NCBI GenBank assembly: GCA_045544615.1
Contig: JAZPZI010000020.1
Coordinates: forward strand, 1-64,000
Reading direction: 5' to 3'
Source of the DNA: CAKSFT01 sp045544615
GTDB lineage: Bacteria > Bacillota > Clostridia > UBA1381
Length of the DNA: 64,000 nt
Part shown: one piece after another, positions 1 through 7,354 of the stretch
Layout: every line of letters starts with the position of its first letter
How positions within the stretch are numbered: the first letter of the stretch is position 1
Position numbers and translations under genes: made by a program
The notes under the pieces: generated by a model
The model's database searches: none
Told to the model about the DNA's origin: nothing
Seen by the model: the letters and a program-made list of their open reading frames with translations, nothing else

Positions 1-404
1 CCGTACACTCTTACCTTATCTCTAAACTTACCACCCAGCATCTGATATAGCGGTACACCCCATGCTTTACCTGCCAAATCCCAAAGAGCAATTTCAAGAC
101 CTGATACGCCACCACCTTGTCTTGATGGGCCACCAAATTGCTTAATCCTTCTAAACAACTTGTCTACATTACAAGGATTTTCTCCAATAAGTCTGGATTT
201 CAGCATAAGAGCATATGTAGCACTTGATGCATCTCTAACTTCACCATATCCTATTAACCCCTGATTAGTATACACTTTTATGAGTGGACAATGTTTTGGT
301 GCTCCATTAATATTTGCCACCCTTATATCCGTTATTTTTAATTCTGATGGATTTGAGCATATATTTATATTTTCGCTCAACATTTCTTTAATTGATGTGT
401 TCAT
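1..404 (-). CDS. Enolase-superfamily (mandelate racemase/muconate lactonizing type) enzyme, N-terminal part
   Basis: The reverse strand reads from ATG at 404 off the left window edge, giving about 134 residues. The first ~100 residues match the MR/MLE N-terminal capping domain, followed by a stretch containing GLEIALWDLAGKA and GVPLYQMLGGK, the hallmark entry into the enolase-superfamily barrel. The family abstracts a proton next to a carboxylate with Mg2+ help, most often dehydrating sugar acids. The metal ligands and catalytic bases lie outside the window, so the substrate is unknown. An AGGAGG-type ribosome binding site (complement of 411-416) sits 6 bp before the ATG. A divergent AraC-type gene starts 146 bp away and probably regulates it. 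The family call is solid; the subfamily is open. Confidence 0.85.
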   Translation of the reverse strand, partial: MNTSIKEMLSENINICSNPSELKITDIRVANINGAPKHCPLIKVYTNQGLIGYGEVRDASSATYALMLKSRLIGENPCNVDKLFRRIKQFGGPSRQGGGVSGLEIALWDLAGKAWGVPLYQMLGGKFRDKVRVY

Positions 405-415
405 AATATTCCTCC

Positions 416-444
416 TTGACAATATAACATCCACATGCTATATT
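416..444 (+). promoter_or_regulatory. Sigma-A promoter of the araC-type gene
   Basis: A perfect -35 TTGACA (416-421), a 17-bp spacer and TATATT (439-444) drive the gene starting at 551, leaving a ~100-nt leader. The -35 directly abuts the ribosome binding site of the divergent enolase-family gene, so a regulator bound here could affect both. Confidence 0.7.
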
Positions 445-550
445 TTAGTTATATTATAATTATAAAGCATTATCATTTTCAGTGCATCCACTATGTTATG
501 TTTTTTGTCCACTATATTATGTTTTTAAGGAAATAAAAGGAAAATGTGCT

Positions 551-1399
551 ATGAGAAATAACGAAAACACGCTTCACAATCACCACAACGATCTAATTCT
601 AAAAACTTATCATTCGTGTGTAGGTCCAATAAAACGAGCTCTTCAAGAGCATCACCATACCGAATGTGAACTTTCAATTTTCATCTCTGGTAGTGGAACG
701 TACACTGTCGGTAATAAAGATTACTCTTTTTCTGACGGAGATATGTTTCTTTTTGCAAGCAATGAGGCACATTGTATCACCGACATAACCTCCAATTTGA
801 ACTTGCTGAACATTCAATTTGAACCTCGTATATTATGGGAAAACGCTGACACTGCTGAACTTTTAAATATTTTTAACATGCGAAATAGTAACTTTAAAAA
901 CAAGGTCTCAAGCAGCGATGTTGTTTTAAAAAATCTCATACTTGACATAGAAAAAGAACTTTCACAAAAAGAATTTGGATATATAATCCGAACAAAACAT
1001 CTGCTTTTTTCTGCACTCATACATATAACAAGAACATATGATTATGTAGAGAAAAATGTCGAATATACTTTTCACAGGTCTACAACAAAAAAAATCAAGG
1101 AAGCAATAACGTATATTGACAGCAACCTCGATACAGACCTGACACTGGCAGGAATTGCAGATCATGTATGTATGGCAAAAACATACTTTTCATCAGAATT
1201 CAAGAAATTTAACGGTATATCCCCTTGGGAATATATAACCATAAAAAGAGTGGAAAAAGCAATTAAATTAATACAAAACACAAATATGACTAAGCTTGAA
1301 ATAGCAGAGCAATGCGGTTTCTCGAGTTCTTCTAACTTTTATAAAACCTTTTTTAATATTACAGGAAAAAAACCATCTGACTATGAAGATAAAAAATAA
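551..1399 (+). CDS. AraC-family transcriptional regulator with N-terminal cupin
   Basis: 282 residues from ATG 551. An in-frame ATG exists at 482 but lies inside the leader, and the AAAGG upstream of 551 supports the later start. The N-terminal ~120 residues are a cupin-type ligand pocket (HHHTECE, then a GSGTYTVG turn and a SDGDMFLF strand). The last ~100 residues hold the two helix-turn-helix motifs of AraC/XylS proteins, ending with the family signature around CGFSSSSNFYKTF and GKKPSDYE. Cupin-AraC proteins typically sense a sugar or sugar acid and activate a neighbouring catabolic operon. The divergent enolase-superfamily gene is the obvious target. The effector cannot be read from sequence. 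Confidence 0.9.
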   Translation: MRNNENTLHNHHNDLILKTYHSCVGPIKRALQEHHHTECELSIFISGSGTYTVGNKDYSFSDGDMFLFASNEAHCITDITSNLNLLNIQFEPRILWENADTAELLNIFNMRNSNFKNKVSSSDVVLKNLILDIEKELSQKEFGYIIRTKHLLFSALIHITRTYDYVEKNVEYTFHRSTTKKIKEAITYIDSNLDTDLTLAGIADHVCMAKTYFSSEFKKFNGISPWEYITIKRVEKAIKLIQNTNMTKLEIAEQCGFSSSSNFYKTFFNITGKKPSDYEDKK

Positions 1400-1454
1400 A
1401 TAAACACTATCCACTTTATTGTAAGACTTTAACATGTAGTAATTTGGAAAAAAA

Positions 1455-1492
1455 TATACAACCGACTCATAAATCGGTTGTATATTTTTTTG
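1455..1492 (+). terminator. Rho-independent terminator after the araC-type gene
   Basis: The arms ATACAACCGA and TCGGTTGTAT enclose a 9-nt loop and are followed by TTTTTTT. Confidence 0.85.
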
Positions 1493-1536
1493 AATTGAGA
1501 CTCATTTCAGACTTTCCAACAAAGGATTTATTTATA

Positions 1537-1614
1537 TCAAAATTTTCTAAATTCCTCAGCAGTAACCCCCTCATGTTTACGAAAAACTGATGAGAAGTAA
1601 CTACTGCTTTGCAA
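1537..1614 (-). pseudogene. C-terminal remnant of an AraC-family regulator
   Basis: The reverse strand in one frame gives about 25 residues (LQSSSYFSSVFRKHEG, then VTAEEFRKF and a stop). This is the second-helix region and tail of an AraC-type DNA-binding domain, with no start and no upstream remainder. It overlaps, in another frame, the broken end of the RepA_N fragment at 1601, so the junction marks a deletion or recombination point. Confidence 0.6.
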
Positions 1615-1867
1615 CCTTTTGTCTTGCATATCCAATATCCTCAATTATTTCTTCCATCTTGTAAATGATGTATACACGGTTATCATCATCAATCCAACGA
1701 TTACGCATTAATAACCCCATCCGGTCAAGCATAAGACCATATAGCAACTTTGCATCCGTTGACATGTCTTTAAATCTTTTATCTTTAAATAAGACTTTAG
1801 GAATTCGGAAGAAAGTAAACTGTTCTGCTTCTGCTCCATAAAAGTAATCAAATTCAAAAGACATCAT
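1601..1867 (-). pseudogene. Truncated RepA_N replication initiator (mobile-element remnant)
   Basis: About 88 residues from ATG 1867 (ACAAGGGG just upstream). The sequence is the conserved start of the Firmicutes RepA_N family: FDYFYGAEAEQFTFFRIPK, then DMSTDAKLLYGLMLDRM, then DDDNRVYIIYKMEEI and GYARQK. Full proteins run to roughly 250-350 residues and initiate replication of plasmids and some conjugative elements. Here the frame stops at residue 89, exactly where an unrelated AraC fragment begins, so the DNA-binding winged helix is cut and the C-terminal domain is gone. It is almost certainly non-functional and shows that a plasmid or integrative element once occupied the site. Confidence 0.75.
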
Positions 1868-1900
1868 TCTCACCCCTTGTATTAAATTTAGGTACAAAAA

Positions 1901-1927
1901 AGGCAGCCTATATATTCATAGACTGCC
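1901..1927. repeat. Hairpin upstream of the repA remnant
   Basis: AGGCAG (1901-1906) pairs with CTGCCT (1922-1927), with an inner CTAT/ATAG. It lies ahead of the repA fragment on the reverse strand and may be a leader hairpin or terminator left from the element. Confidence 0.5.
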
Positions 1928-2039
1928 TCACACTTTCGTGTTTTTGATATTTTTAATTATATTCGTTATCATCCTTCTCATTGCTTATTTAGACTTATAA
2001 ATGAACAATAAAGCACCCAACTTTTCAAAAAATGAAAAA

Positions 2040-2090
2040 AGGGCAAGTTCTGAAACCCTTGATATTACTGGGTTTTCAGCACTTGTCCCT
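2040..2090. repeat. Imperfect inverted repeat, about 20-bp arms
   Basis: The left arm (2040-2058, AGGGCAAGTTCTGAAACCC) and right arm (2070-2090) are reverse complements apart from a few mismatches and indels, with an 11-nt loop. It stands between the mobile-element scar and the next gene. It could be a terminator or a left-over end or recognition site of the lost element; no adjacent target-site duplication was recognised. Confidence 0.5.
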
Positions 2091-2173
2091 ATTATAACAT
2101 GAGCATATAAAGACTGTATATTCCGGATGCCAAGTTTTTTAAAGTAGTTTATATCAGGTTAGGACATGAAAAA

Positions 2174-2512
2174 TCATTTACATACAATAAGATACTCTCC
2201 AATCGAATTAGTTTCGTGACCACTTATTTGCATATATAGCATATTGTAATACCATTTTGGAGCAGGAACTGTAAATTCAGAAATCACTATTCCCTCAACA
2301 GTGAATTGATTTCCGTTCTCATCTTCTATCACATCGCCATTTCTACAGTTTATAGACTTATCAATATATATCATAAGTAAATCTTGATTACGTATGCTGA
2401 TAACTTCCGAATCAGCAACACGAGTATATTCCTGTCCATTTATTATTTTTTTAATATCATCCCTTGCTTTATATTCCTCATACAATTTTTCTGGGTCTAT
2501 TTTGGATAGCAT
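2174..2512 (-). CDS. Unassigned 112-residue protein
   Basis: The frame is open from 2605, but the supported start is ATG 2512, which has GAAAGGAG 8 bp upstream. The protein is soluble and acidic, with no signal peptide or membrane segment. The N-terminal 30 residues look helical (KIDPEKLYEEYKARDDIKK) and the remainder is strand-rich. I do not recognise the family. It sits alone beside the repA scar, so it could be element cargo or an ordinary orphan gene. Confidence 0.55.
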   Translation of the reverse strand: MLSKIDPEKLYEEYKARDDIKKIINGQEYTRVADSEVISIRNQDLLMIYIDKSINCRNGDVIEDENGNQFTVEGIVISEFTVPAPKWYYNMLYMQISGHETNSIGEYLIVCK

Positions 2513-2763
2513 TAGAGATACTCCTTTCAACAAATTTCGACATCCTTTATATACTCGTGTCAAGTCAGGGTGAAAATCACCCGTCCTCAAGGCAAAATTA
2601 TACATAACAATTATATCACACTCGCTCTCCCATTACAATAGTTTGTAATAATTCTTAATCGTTTTTTTACTTTCCCGACACATTTTTTGTAAACTTTATC
2701 AATCGATTCGAATATACTGTAATGAGAGAGGGCAAAATACCAAAAAAACAAAGGAAGAATGCT

Positions 2764-2901
2764 ATGGAAAAGAAATTTTGCCCTATTCTGGAACGAAGTG
2801 TTCCCACAAAAAACACAAATCCCGAAAACGCATCCAAACCCGCAAAAGGTCCGCTTTGTCCACTGACCGGCGGAGTATGCAAAGGATGTGTTTTAATATA
2901 A
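2764..2901 (+). CDS. Small Cys-rich protein, 45 residues
   Basis: ATG 2764 follows AAAGGAAG by 6 bp; the frame ends at TAA 2899-2901. The protein is rich in Lys, Pro and Asn in the middle. It has one Cys near the N-terminus (KKFCPILE) and a C-terminal cluster CPLTGGVCKGC, so four cysteines in all, compatible with a metal knuckle or disulfides. It is the first of four small genes with short gaps (19, 4 and 11 bp) and their own ribosome binding sites, so probably one operon ending at the terminator at 3813. I do not recognise it. Confidence 0.55.
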   Translation: MEKKFCPILERSVPTKNTNPENASKPAKGPLCPLTGGVCKGCVLI

Positions 2902-2920
2902 TCTGAAAGGTGGTTTTATA

Positions 2921-3184
2921 TTGAAGGATATAGAAAAAAAGGTGATGAATCTTCTCTCGGGTATGTCATCCGATGAGTTCTCTAAAAAAAAGCAGGAAAT
3001 ACTTAACTTTTTGAGTACGCCAAAAGGTCAGAGCATTTCCAAATCGCTTGGTGGCGACAGCACGTCGGTTGCCGATAAGATAAGCAAAATCAGCTCGGAG
3101 GATTTAAAATCAAAACTCGAAAAGACAGACCTCTCCGGGCTCTCGGGCAAGGATATCGACGATATTTTGAAAAAATTGAGGTGA
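2921..3184 (+). CDS. Small helical protein of unknown function, 87 residues
   Basis: Begins with TTG at 2921, with GAAAGGTGG 7 bp upstream. It is highly charged (Lys, Ser, Asp) and appears all-helical, with no membrane segment, and ends in a DIDDILKKL amphipathic helix. The next gene starts 4 bp after its stop and its ribosome binding site overlaps the stop, so translation is probably coupled. Family not recognised. Its neighbours suggest a shared role with the membrane protein at 3563. Confidence 0.6.
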   Translation: MKDIEKKVMNLLSGMSSDEFSKKKQEILNFLSTPKGQSISKSLGGDSTSVADKISKISSEDLKSKLEKTDLSGLSGKDIDDILKKLR

Positions 3185-3188
3185 TTTT

Positions 3189-3551
3189 ATGTCAGGCGAA
3201 ATGTTAGATTCCCTAAAAGGCTTACTGGGCGATAACGCTGACGAGAAAATCCGCACAGTCCTGGAGAGCCTGAATTCGAACAAATCGGCACCCGATGCCG
3301 AAAGCCCGGTTGCCGACACCGATTCTGCTCCCGAAATATCCCGGCCTGCATCACCGCCAGTTGACCTTGCATCGCTTGAATATATCGGCAAAATCAAAAG
3401 CATCGCAGACGAAATCGGCATGGCAAACGACTCACGCTCGCATCTTTTGGAGTCGCTTCGGCCCTTTATGCGTACCGAGCGTCAAAAGAGCATTGACACT
3501 GCGATAAAGCTATTGAATCTGTCAAAATTCTCAGGTCTTTTCAGGCTTTAG
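3189..3551 (+). CDS. Small two-part protein of unknown function, 120 residues
   Basis: ATG 3189 is preceded by GAGGTG at the end of the upstream gene. An N-terminal helix (MLDSLKGLLG) is followed by a Ser/Pro/Ala-rich linker at about residues 32-58. A C-terminal helical block then includes LRPFMRTERQKSIDTAIKLL. No signal peptide or membrane segment. I do not recognise a named family. The alternation of a short acidic helix, a flexible linker and a basic C-terminal block suggests an adaptor rather than an enzyme. Confidence 0.6.
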   Translation: MSGEMLDSLKGLLGDNADEKIRTVLESLNSNKSAPDAESPVADTDSAPEISRPASPPVDLASLEYIGKIKSIADEIGMANDSRSHLLESLRPFMRTERQKSIDTAIKLLNLSKFSGLFRL

Positions 3552-3562
3552 AGGAGGTATAT

Positions 3563-3814
3563 ATGTACCGTAATTATTATAGTTATTCCGATATGCCGAC
3601 CATCGCAAAACCGACCGAGACACGATGCGAAAAAAAGCCCGAACCCAAGCCGGAAATACAGGATTGCAAAAAATCAAGCGACGGCTTTTTGCAAAACCTC
3701 TCGGCAGATGACCTGATACTTCTTGCTGTAATTTTCATCCTGCTCCAGGACGGTTGCGATGACACGCTTTTGTTGCTTGCAATCGGGTATATCTTCATAT
3801 CTGCATTTTTTTAA
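3563..3814 (+). CDS. Small membrane protein with Tyr-rich head, 83 residues
   Basis: The start ATG 3563 has GAGGAGG upstream. The N-terminus is YRNYYSYSDMP, then comes a Lys/Pro/Glu linker. The last ~37 residues contain two short hydrophobic stretches separated by a DGCDD turn (LILLAVIFILLQ and LLLLAIGYIFIS), consistent with a re-entrant or paired membrane hairpin. Comparable short Tyr-headed, DD-punctuated membrane proteins occur, from memory, in other spore-forming Clostridia, but I cannot name the family. It is last in the four-gene operon. Confidence 0.6.
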   Translation: MYRNYYSYSDMPTIAKPTETRCEKKPEPKPEIQDCKKSSDGFLQNLSADDLILLAVIFILLQDGCDDTLLLLAIGYIFISAFF

Positions 3815-3842
3815 AAAGGAAACCTTGCCGGTTTCTTTTTTT
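3813..3842 (+). terminator. Terminator of the four-gene small-protein operon
   Basis: AAAAAGGAAACC and GGTTTC plus a T-run flank a 5-nt loop immediately after the last stop codon. Confidence 0.85.
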
Positions 3843-3930
3843 ATGGCATTTAAAACCTCAAAACAGCATTTTTAAAAACAAAAAATACGGGAATAATGAA
3901 TTTGATAAAACGATAAACGAGGAAATGAAA

Positions 3931-5181
3931 ATGTCGGAAATTATTGTAAAACCAAACGGAAGCCTTTCGGGCACTGTCAGGATAAGCGGTTCAAAAAACT
4001 CATCGCTACCGATAATGGCGGCATCGTTGCTCACTCCGGGCAAAAACCGCATCCTGAACATCCCGAATTTAAGCGATATAAATATAATGTGCGAGCTCCT
4101 GTGCGATGCGGGTGCAACAATCACCCATAATGCAGGATATATGGAAATAGATGCTAAAAACCTTAACTTTTCGCCCTTTCGGTATAATCTCGTAAATAAA
4201 CTCCGTGGCTCTTTTTTGTTGACAGGCCCACTTCTTGCACGCCTCGGCCATGTCAAAATGCCACTTCCCGGTGGTTGCCCTATCGGCACACGCCCGATAG
4301 ATTTGCACTTGAAAGGCTTTGCCAAATTAGGTGCCGAAATTTCGCAGGGACACGGCTTTGTCGAGCTATCCTGCAAAAGACTCCACGGAGACAGGATTTA
4401 TCTTGATTTTCCAAGTGTTGGAGCAACCGAGAGCCTGATTATGGCGGCAGTCCTTGCCGAGGGCGAAACGGTAATCGAAAACGCCGCCTCCGAGCCCGAA
4501 ATCGGCGACCTTGCGGAATTTTTAATATCGCAAGGCGCAAAGATTGACGGTGCAGGAAGTGATACCGTGACAATTCAGGGTGTTGATGAACTGCATCCTA
4601 CAACCCATACCGTGATCCCCGACCGTATCGAGGCAGGGACATTTATGACCGCCTTCGCAATAACAGGTGGATGCGGCAAGATAGAAAACATCAATCTTTC
4701 GCACTTAAAGCCTGTTGCGGCAAAGCTGTCCGAAATGGGAGTTATGGTCGAATACGGCACCGATTCTCTGAAGATTGATGCCACATTTCCCTTGCACACA
4801 GCAGACATAAAAACTCTGCCATTCCCGGGATTCCCTACCGATATGCAGGCTCCTTTTTCAGCACTTCTTTCGGTAACATCGGGAACGGGCGTTGTGATTG
4901 AGACAGTGTTTGAAAACAGATTTTTGCATATCGGCGAGCTCAACCGAATGGGTGCAAATATAAAGATAGACGGCAGAACCTCTATCATCGAGGGTGTGCC
5001 ATCACTTACCGGCGCGTGCGTTAATGCTATGGACCTGCGTGGCGGTGCTGCCCTCACTCTTGCCGGAACTGTTGCACATGGTACAACTAGAATCTCGGGG
5101 CTTGACCACATCAGGCGAGGCTATGACCATTTCGCCGAAAAGCTCCGCTCAATCGGTGCAGATATTGAAATTGTGGACTAA
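3931..5181 (+). CDS. murA: UDP-N-acetylglucosamine 1-carboxyvinyltransferase
   Basis: The enzyme transfers enolpyruvate from PEP to UDP-GlcNAc, the first committed step of peptidoglycan synthesis in the cytoplasm. Visible marks are SGSKNSSLP near the N-terminus (the Lys-Asn pair that contacts substrate) and LPGGCPIGTRP, which carries the catalytic Cys at residue 116, the residue that gives fosfomycin sensitivity. Toward the C-terminus are FPTDMQAP and DLRGGAAL. At 416 residues it matches the usual ~420. ATG 3931 is preferred over ATG 3925 because GAGG at 3919-3922 is 8 bp from the former and only 2 from the latter. Firmicutes often carry two murA paralogues; which one this is cannot be decided here. 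Confidence 0.95.
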   Translation: MSEIIVKPNGSLSGTVRISGSKNSSLPIMAASLLTPGKNRILNIPNLSDINIMCELLCDAGATITHNAGYMEIDAKNLNFSPFRYNLVNKLRGSFLLTGPLLARLGHVKMPLPGGCPIGTRPIDLHLKGFAKLGAEISQGHGFVELSCKRLHGDRIYLDFPSVGATESLIMAAVLAEGETVIENAASEPEIGDLAEFLISQGAKIDGAGSDTVTIQGVDELHPTTHTVIPDRIEAGTFMTAFAITGGCGKIENINLSHLKPVAAKLSEMGVMVEYGTDSLKIDATFPLHTADIKTLPFPGFPTDMQAPFSALLSVTSGTGVVIETVFENRFLHIGELNRMGANIKIDGRTSIIEGVPSLTGACVNAMDLRGGAALTLAGTVAHGTTRISGLDHIRRGYDHFAEKLRSIGADIEIVD

Positions 5182-5327
5182 TTATAACTACCGGCTAAGA
5201 TTGCGTTTTTTTGGTGCGTCGATAAAACTACCGATATTCTCGAAGACACTAAAAGAAATGTATACCAGTCCAATATTCTCACAACGAAATCCAAATATAG
5301 CCTAGGTTAAATGTACTTTTCAGAGCA

Positions 5328-5351
5328 TCACGACCACTTTTTAAAAGTCGT
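5328..5351. terminator. Hairpin at the end of the 77-residue gene
   Basis: CACGAC pairs with GTCGTG around a 12-nt A/T loop; the right arm lies in the last codons of the reverse-strand gene. It has no good T-run, so it is a weak terminator candidate. Confidence 0.35.
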
Positions 5352-5574
5352 GGCAATTACCAAAATCTATTTTGTATTTTTCAAACACAGAAACTATCTC
5401 ATCCACAATCTCGAAATCAGAATAAGAATCATTTTTTATTATCTCCTGAATTTCCGATAGCACCTTTATTGCAAGAGTGTTTGCAATCCTGTCTGCATCA
5501 ATTTCAAAATCGTCAATCTGATTATTGATATAGCAAGCAATATATCGCTTTAGCAATTCGGTTTTAAGTTTCAT
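5341..5574 (-). CDS. Unassigned small acidic protein, 77 residues
   Basis: ATG 5574 has GGGGG 8 bp upstream. The sequence is helical and acidic, contains NQIDDFEIDADRIANTL, then SDFEIVDEIVSVFEKY, and ends in CHDF. I recall similar short proteins in gut Clostridia annotated only as hypothetical. It is divergent from the XRE regulator and its promoter is covered by the palindrome at 5626, so the two genes are probably co-regulated. A toxin-antitoxin reading is possible, but nothing in the sequence shows toxicity. Confidence 0.65.
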   Translation of the reverse strand: MKLKTELLKRYIACYINNQIDDFEIDADRIANTLAIKVLSEIQEIIKNDSYSDFEIVDEIVSVFEKYKIDFGNCHDF

Positions 5575-5625
5575 ATTTTAACCCCCTTTTATGGTACTGT
5601 TCGATACCTTTTTGCGGGTATTATA

Positions 5626-5639
5626 TTACCATATGGTAA
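5626..5639. promoter_or_regulatory. Operator palindrome between divergent promoters (XRE site)
   Basis: TTACCATATGGTAA is a perfect 14-bp palindrome. On the reverse strand it lies between TTGACT (-35) and TAATAT (-10, 17-bp spacing) of the promoter for the 77-residue gene, where a repressor would block polymerase. A weaker dyad GGTA-n8-TACC lies at 5593-5608. The adjacent XRE protein is the natural ligand. Confidence 0.6.
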
Positions 5640-5663
5640 CATTAAAGTCAAGAGGTGATTTTG

Positions 5664-5879
5664 ATGTTTATTAGAAGATTATACGATTTGAGAACCGATA
5701 ACGATTTAACTCAACAGCAGGTTGCCGACCATCTTACCTGCAATCGTCAGGTTTACGCCCGATATGAACGTGGCATCCGTGAAATTCCGGTTTCAATGCT
5801 CATCAAGCTTGCTGATTTTTATGACACCTCTGTTGATTATATTTTGGGCAGAACAGATAATGCAAAACCTATAAAGTAA
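5664..5879 (+). CDS. XRE-family helix-turn-helix regulator, 71 residues
   Basis: A single HTH_3 domain: RRLYDLRTDNDLTQQQVADH, then the recognition helix in CNRQVYARYERG, then the ISMLIKLADFYD-type ending and DYILGRTD. The open frame begins at GTG 5655, but AGAGG at 5651-5655 fits ATG 5664 better (8-bp spacing). The protein has no sensor domain. It most likely acts as a dimer on the palindrome at 5626, repressing itself and the divergent small gene. Confidence 0.85.
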   Translation: MFIRRLYDLRTDNDLTQQQVADHLTCNRQVYARYERGIREIPVSMLIKLADFYDTSVDYILGRTDNAKPIK

Positions 5880-5920
5880 ACAGCACAATCGTAACTACCA
5901 GCTGGTGGTTTTCGTTATAC

Positions 5921-5958
5921 AAAAAACCGTTTAAAGGATTTTCCTTTAAACGGTTTTT
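5921..5958. terminator. Bidirectional terminator between the XRE gene and glyA
   Basis: A long near-perfect stem (AACCGTTTAAAGGA with its complement) has A-run and T-run flanks on both sides and serves the convergent genes. Confidence 0.85.
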
Positions 5959-5967
5959 CTTTACTTA

Positions 5968-7209
5968 TTAGTTGTAGAGTGGGTACTTTTCGCAAAGTGC
6001 CTTTACACGACTTCTGATTTCGTCTTTTGAGTTTTCAAAATCGGTAACTGTAAGCTTGATAAGCTTTGCAATTTCCCTGAAATCATCTTCCTTGAATCCT
6101 CTTGATGTTCCTGCAGGAGTACCAACTCTGATACCGCTTGTGATGAACGGACTCTGCTTATCAAACGGAATAGCGTTCTTGTTTACCGTGATGCCTACTT
6201 CGTCGAGCAAATGCTCTGCATCCTTACCGGTAACGCCGAGGTCTGTCAAATCGATAAGTATCAGGTGATTATCTGTTCCGCCCGATACCATCTTGATTCC
6301 CTCAACTCTCAACTGTTCTTCAAACGCCTTGGCATTTTTTACAATCTGAGTCTGGTAAGCCTTGAACTCATCTGACAAAGCTTCCTTAAAGCTTACAGCC
6401 TTTGATGCAATAACGTGCATTAAAGGTCCGCCCTGGATTCCCGGGAATATCGCCTTATTGAATATCTTTCCTAACTCTTCATCCTTTGAAAGGATAAGGC
6501 CGCCCCTTGGTCCTCTTAAGGTCTTATGAGTTGTTGTTGTTACAACATCAGCATAAGGCACAGGGTTCGGATGAAGTCCTGCTGCAACAAGACCTGCGAT
6601 GTGTGCCATATCTACCATGAAATATGCGCCGACTTCCTTTGCGATTTCTGCAAACTTTTCGAAGTCTATAATTCTCGGATATGCTGATGCGCCTGCAAGA
6701 ATCAACTTAGGCTTGCACTCAAGAGCAAGCTTTCTTACTTCATCATAGTTGATGCGGTTGTCGTCCTCGCTTACGCCGTAAGGAACAATATTGAAATATT
6801 TACCCGACATATTAACAGGGCTTCCGTGGCTTAAGTGTCCACCGTGAGCAAGGCTCATTGAAAGGACTGTATCACCAGGATTCAAGAGTGCAAAAAATAC
6901 TGCCATATTAGCCTGTGCACCCGAGTGTGGCTGAACATTTGCATAGTTTGCACCAAATATCTTCTTTGCACGCTCTATAGCAAGATTTTCGGCAACGTCA
7001 ACACATTCGCAACCACCGTAGTATCTCTTGCCCGGGTACCCTTCAGCGTACTTGTTTGTAAGCGGTGTCCCCATTGTTTCCATTACTGTCTCAGAAACAA
7101 AATTCTCCGAAGCAATAAGCTCAATTTTGTTCTGCTGACGTGAAAGCTCAGCCATTACCGCATCATAAATCTCTTTGTCGTTTTCCTTGATTTTTGAAAA
7201 TTCCAACAT
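5968..7209 (-). CDS. glyA: Serine hydroxymethyltransferase
   Basis: PLP enzyme interconverting serine and glycine with tetrahydrofolate, the main source of one-carbon units. The PLP lysine lies in VVTTTTHKTLRGPRGG. Other family marks are IELIASENFVS near the N-terminus, YAEGYPGKRYYGGCE and PHSGAQANMAVFFALL. At 413 residues from ATG 7209 it has the standard length. The frame extends to 7245, but those 12 extra residues are absent from the family. Monocistronic, with a shared terminator at 5921. Confidence 0.96.
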   Translation of the reverse strand: MLEFSKIKENDKEIYDAVMAELSRQQNKIELIASENFVSETVMETMGTPLTNKYAEGYPGKRYYGGCECVDVAENLAIERAKKIFGANYANVQPHSGAQANMAVFFALLNPGDTVLSMSLAHGGHLSHGSPVNMSGKYFNIVPYGVSEDDNRINYDEVRKLALECKPKLILAGASAYPRIIDFEKFAEIAKEVGAYFMVDMAHIAGLVAAGLHPNPVPYADVVTTTTHKTLRGPRGGLILSKDEELGKIFNKAIFPGIQGGPLMHVIASKAVSFKEALSDEFKAYQTQIVKNAKAFEEQLRVEGIKMVSGGTDNHLILIDLTDLGVTGKDAEHLLDEVGITVNKNAIPFDKQSPFITSGIRVGTPAGTSRGFKEDDFREIAKLIKLTVTDFENSKDEIRSRVKALCEKYPLYN

Positions 7210-7354
7210 ATCTTCTATTTCCTTTCGTGGCATTTTACGGAGCAAAAACTCCCTTAAAATATATTATACTACAAATTTCCATAATTAGCAACAATAATTA
7301 TTGCATTTTGTCAAAAAAAATTATATAATATTAAAAAATGGAGGTGATCAGGTT

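Noticed and set aside
2513..2605. Longer form of the 112-residue protein starting at 2605
   Set aside because: The extra 31 residues cover a hairpin (GGGTGA-TTT-TCACCC) and have no ribosome binding site, whereas 2512 does.
3858..5111. Two long reverse-strand ORFs across murA (172 and 178 residues)
   Set aside because: They lie antisense to a clear murA, lack ribosome binding sites and family resemblance.
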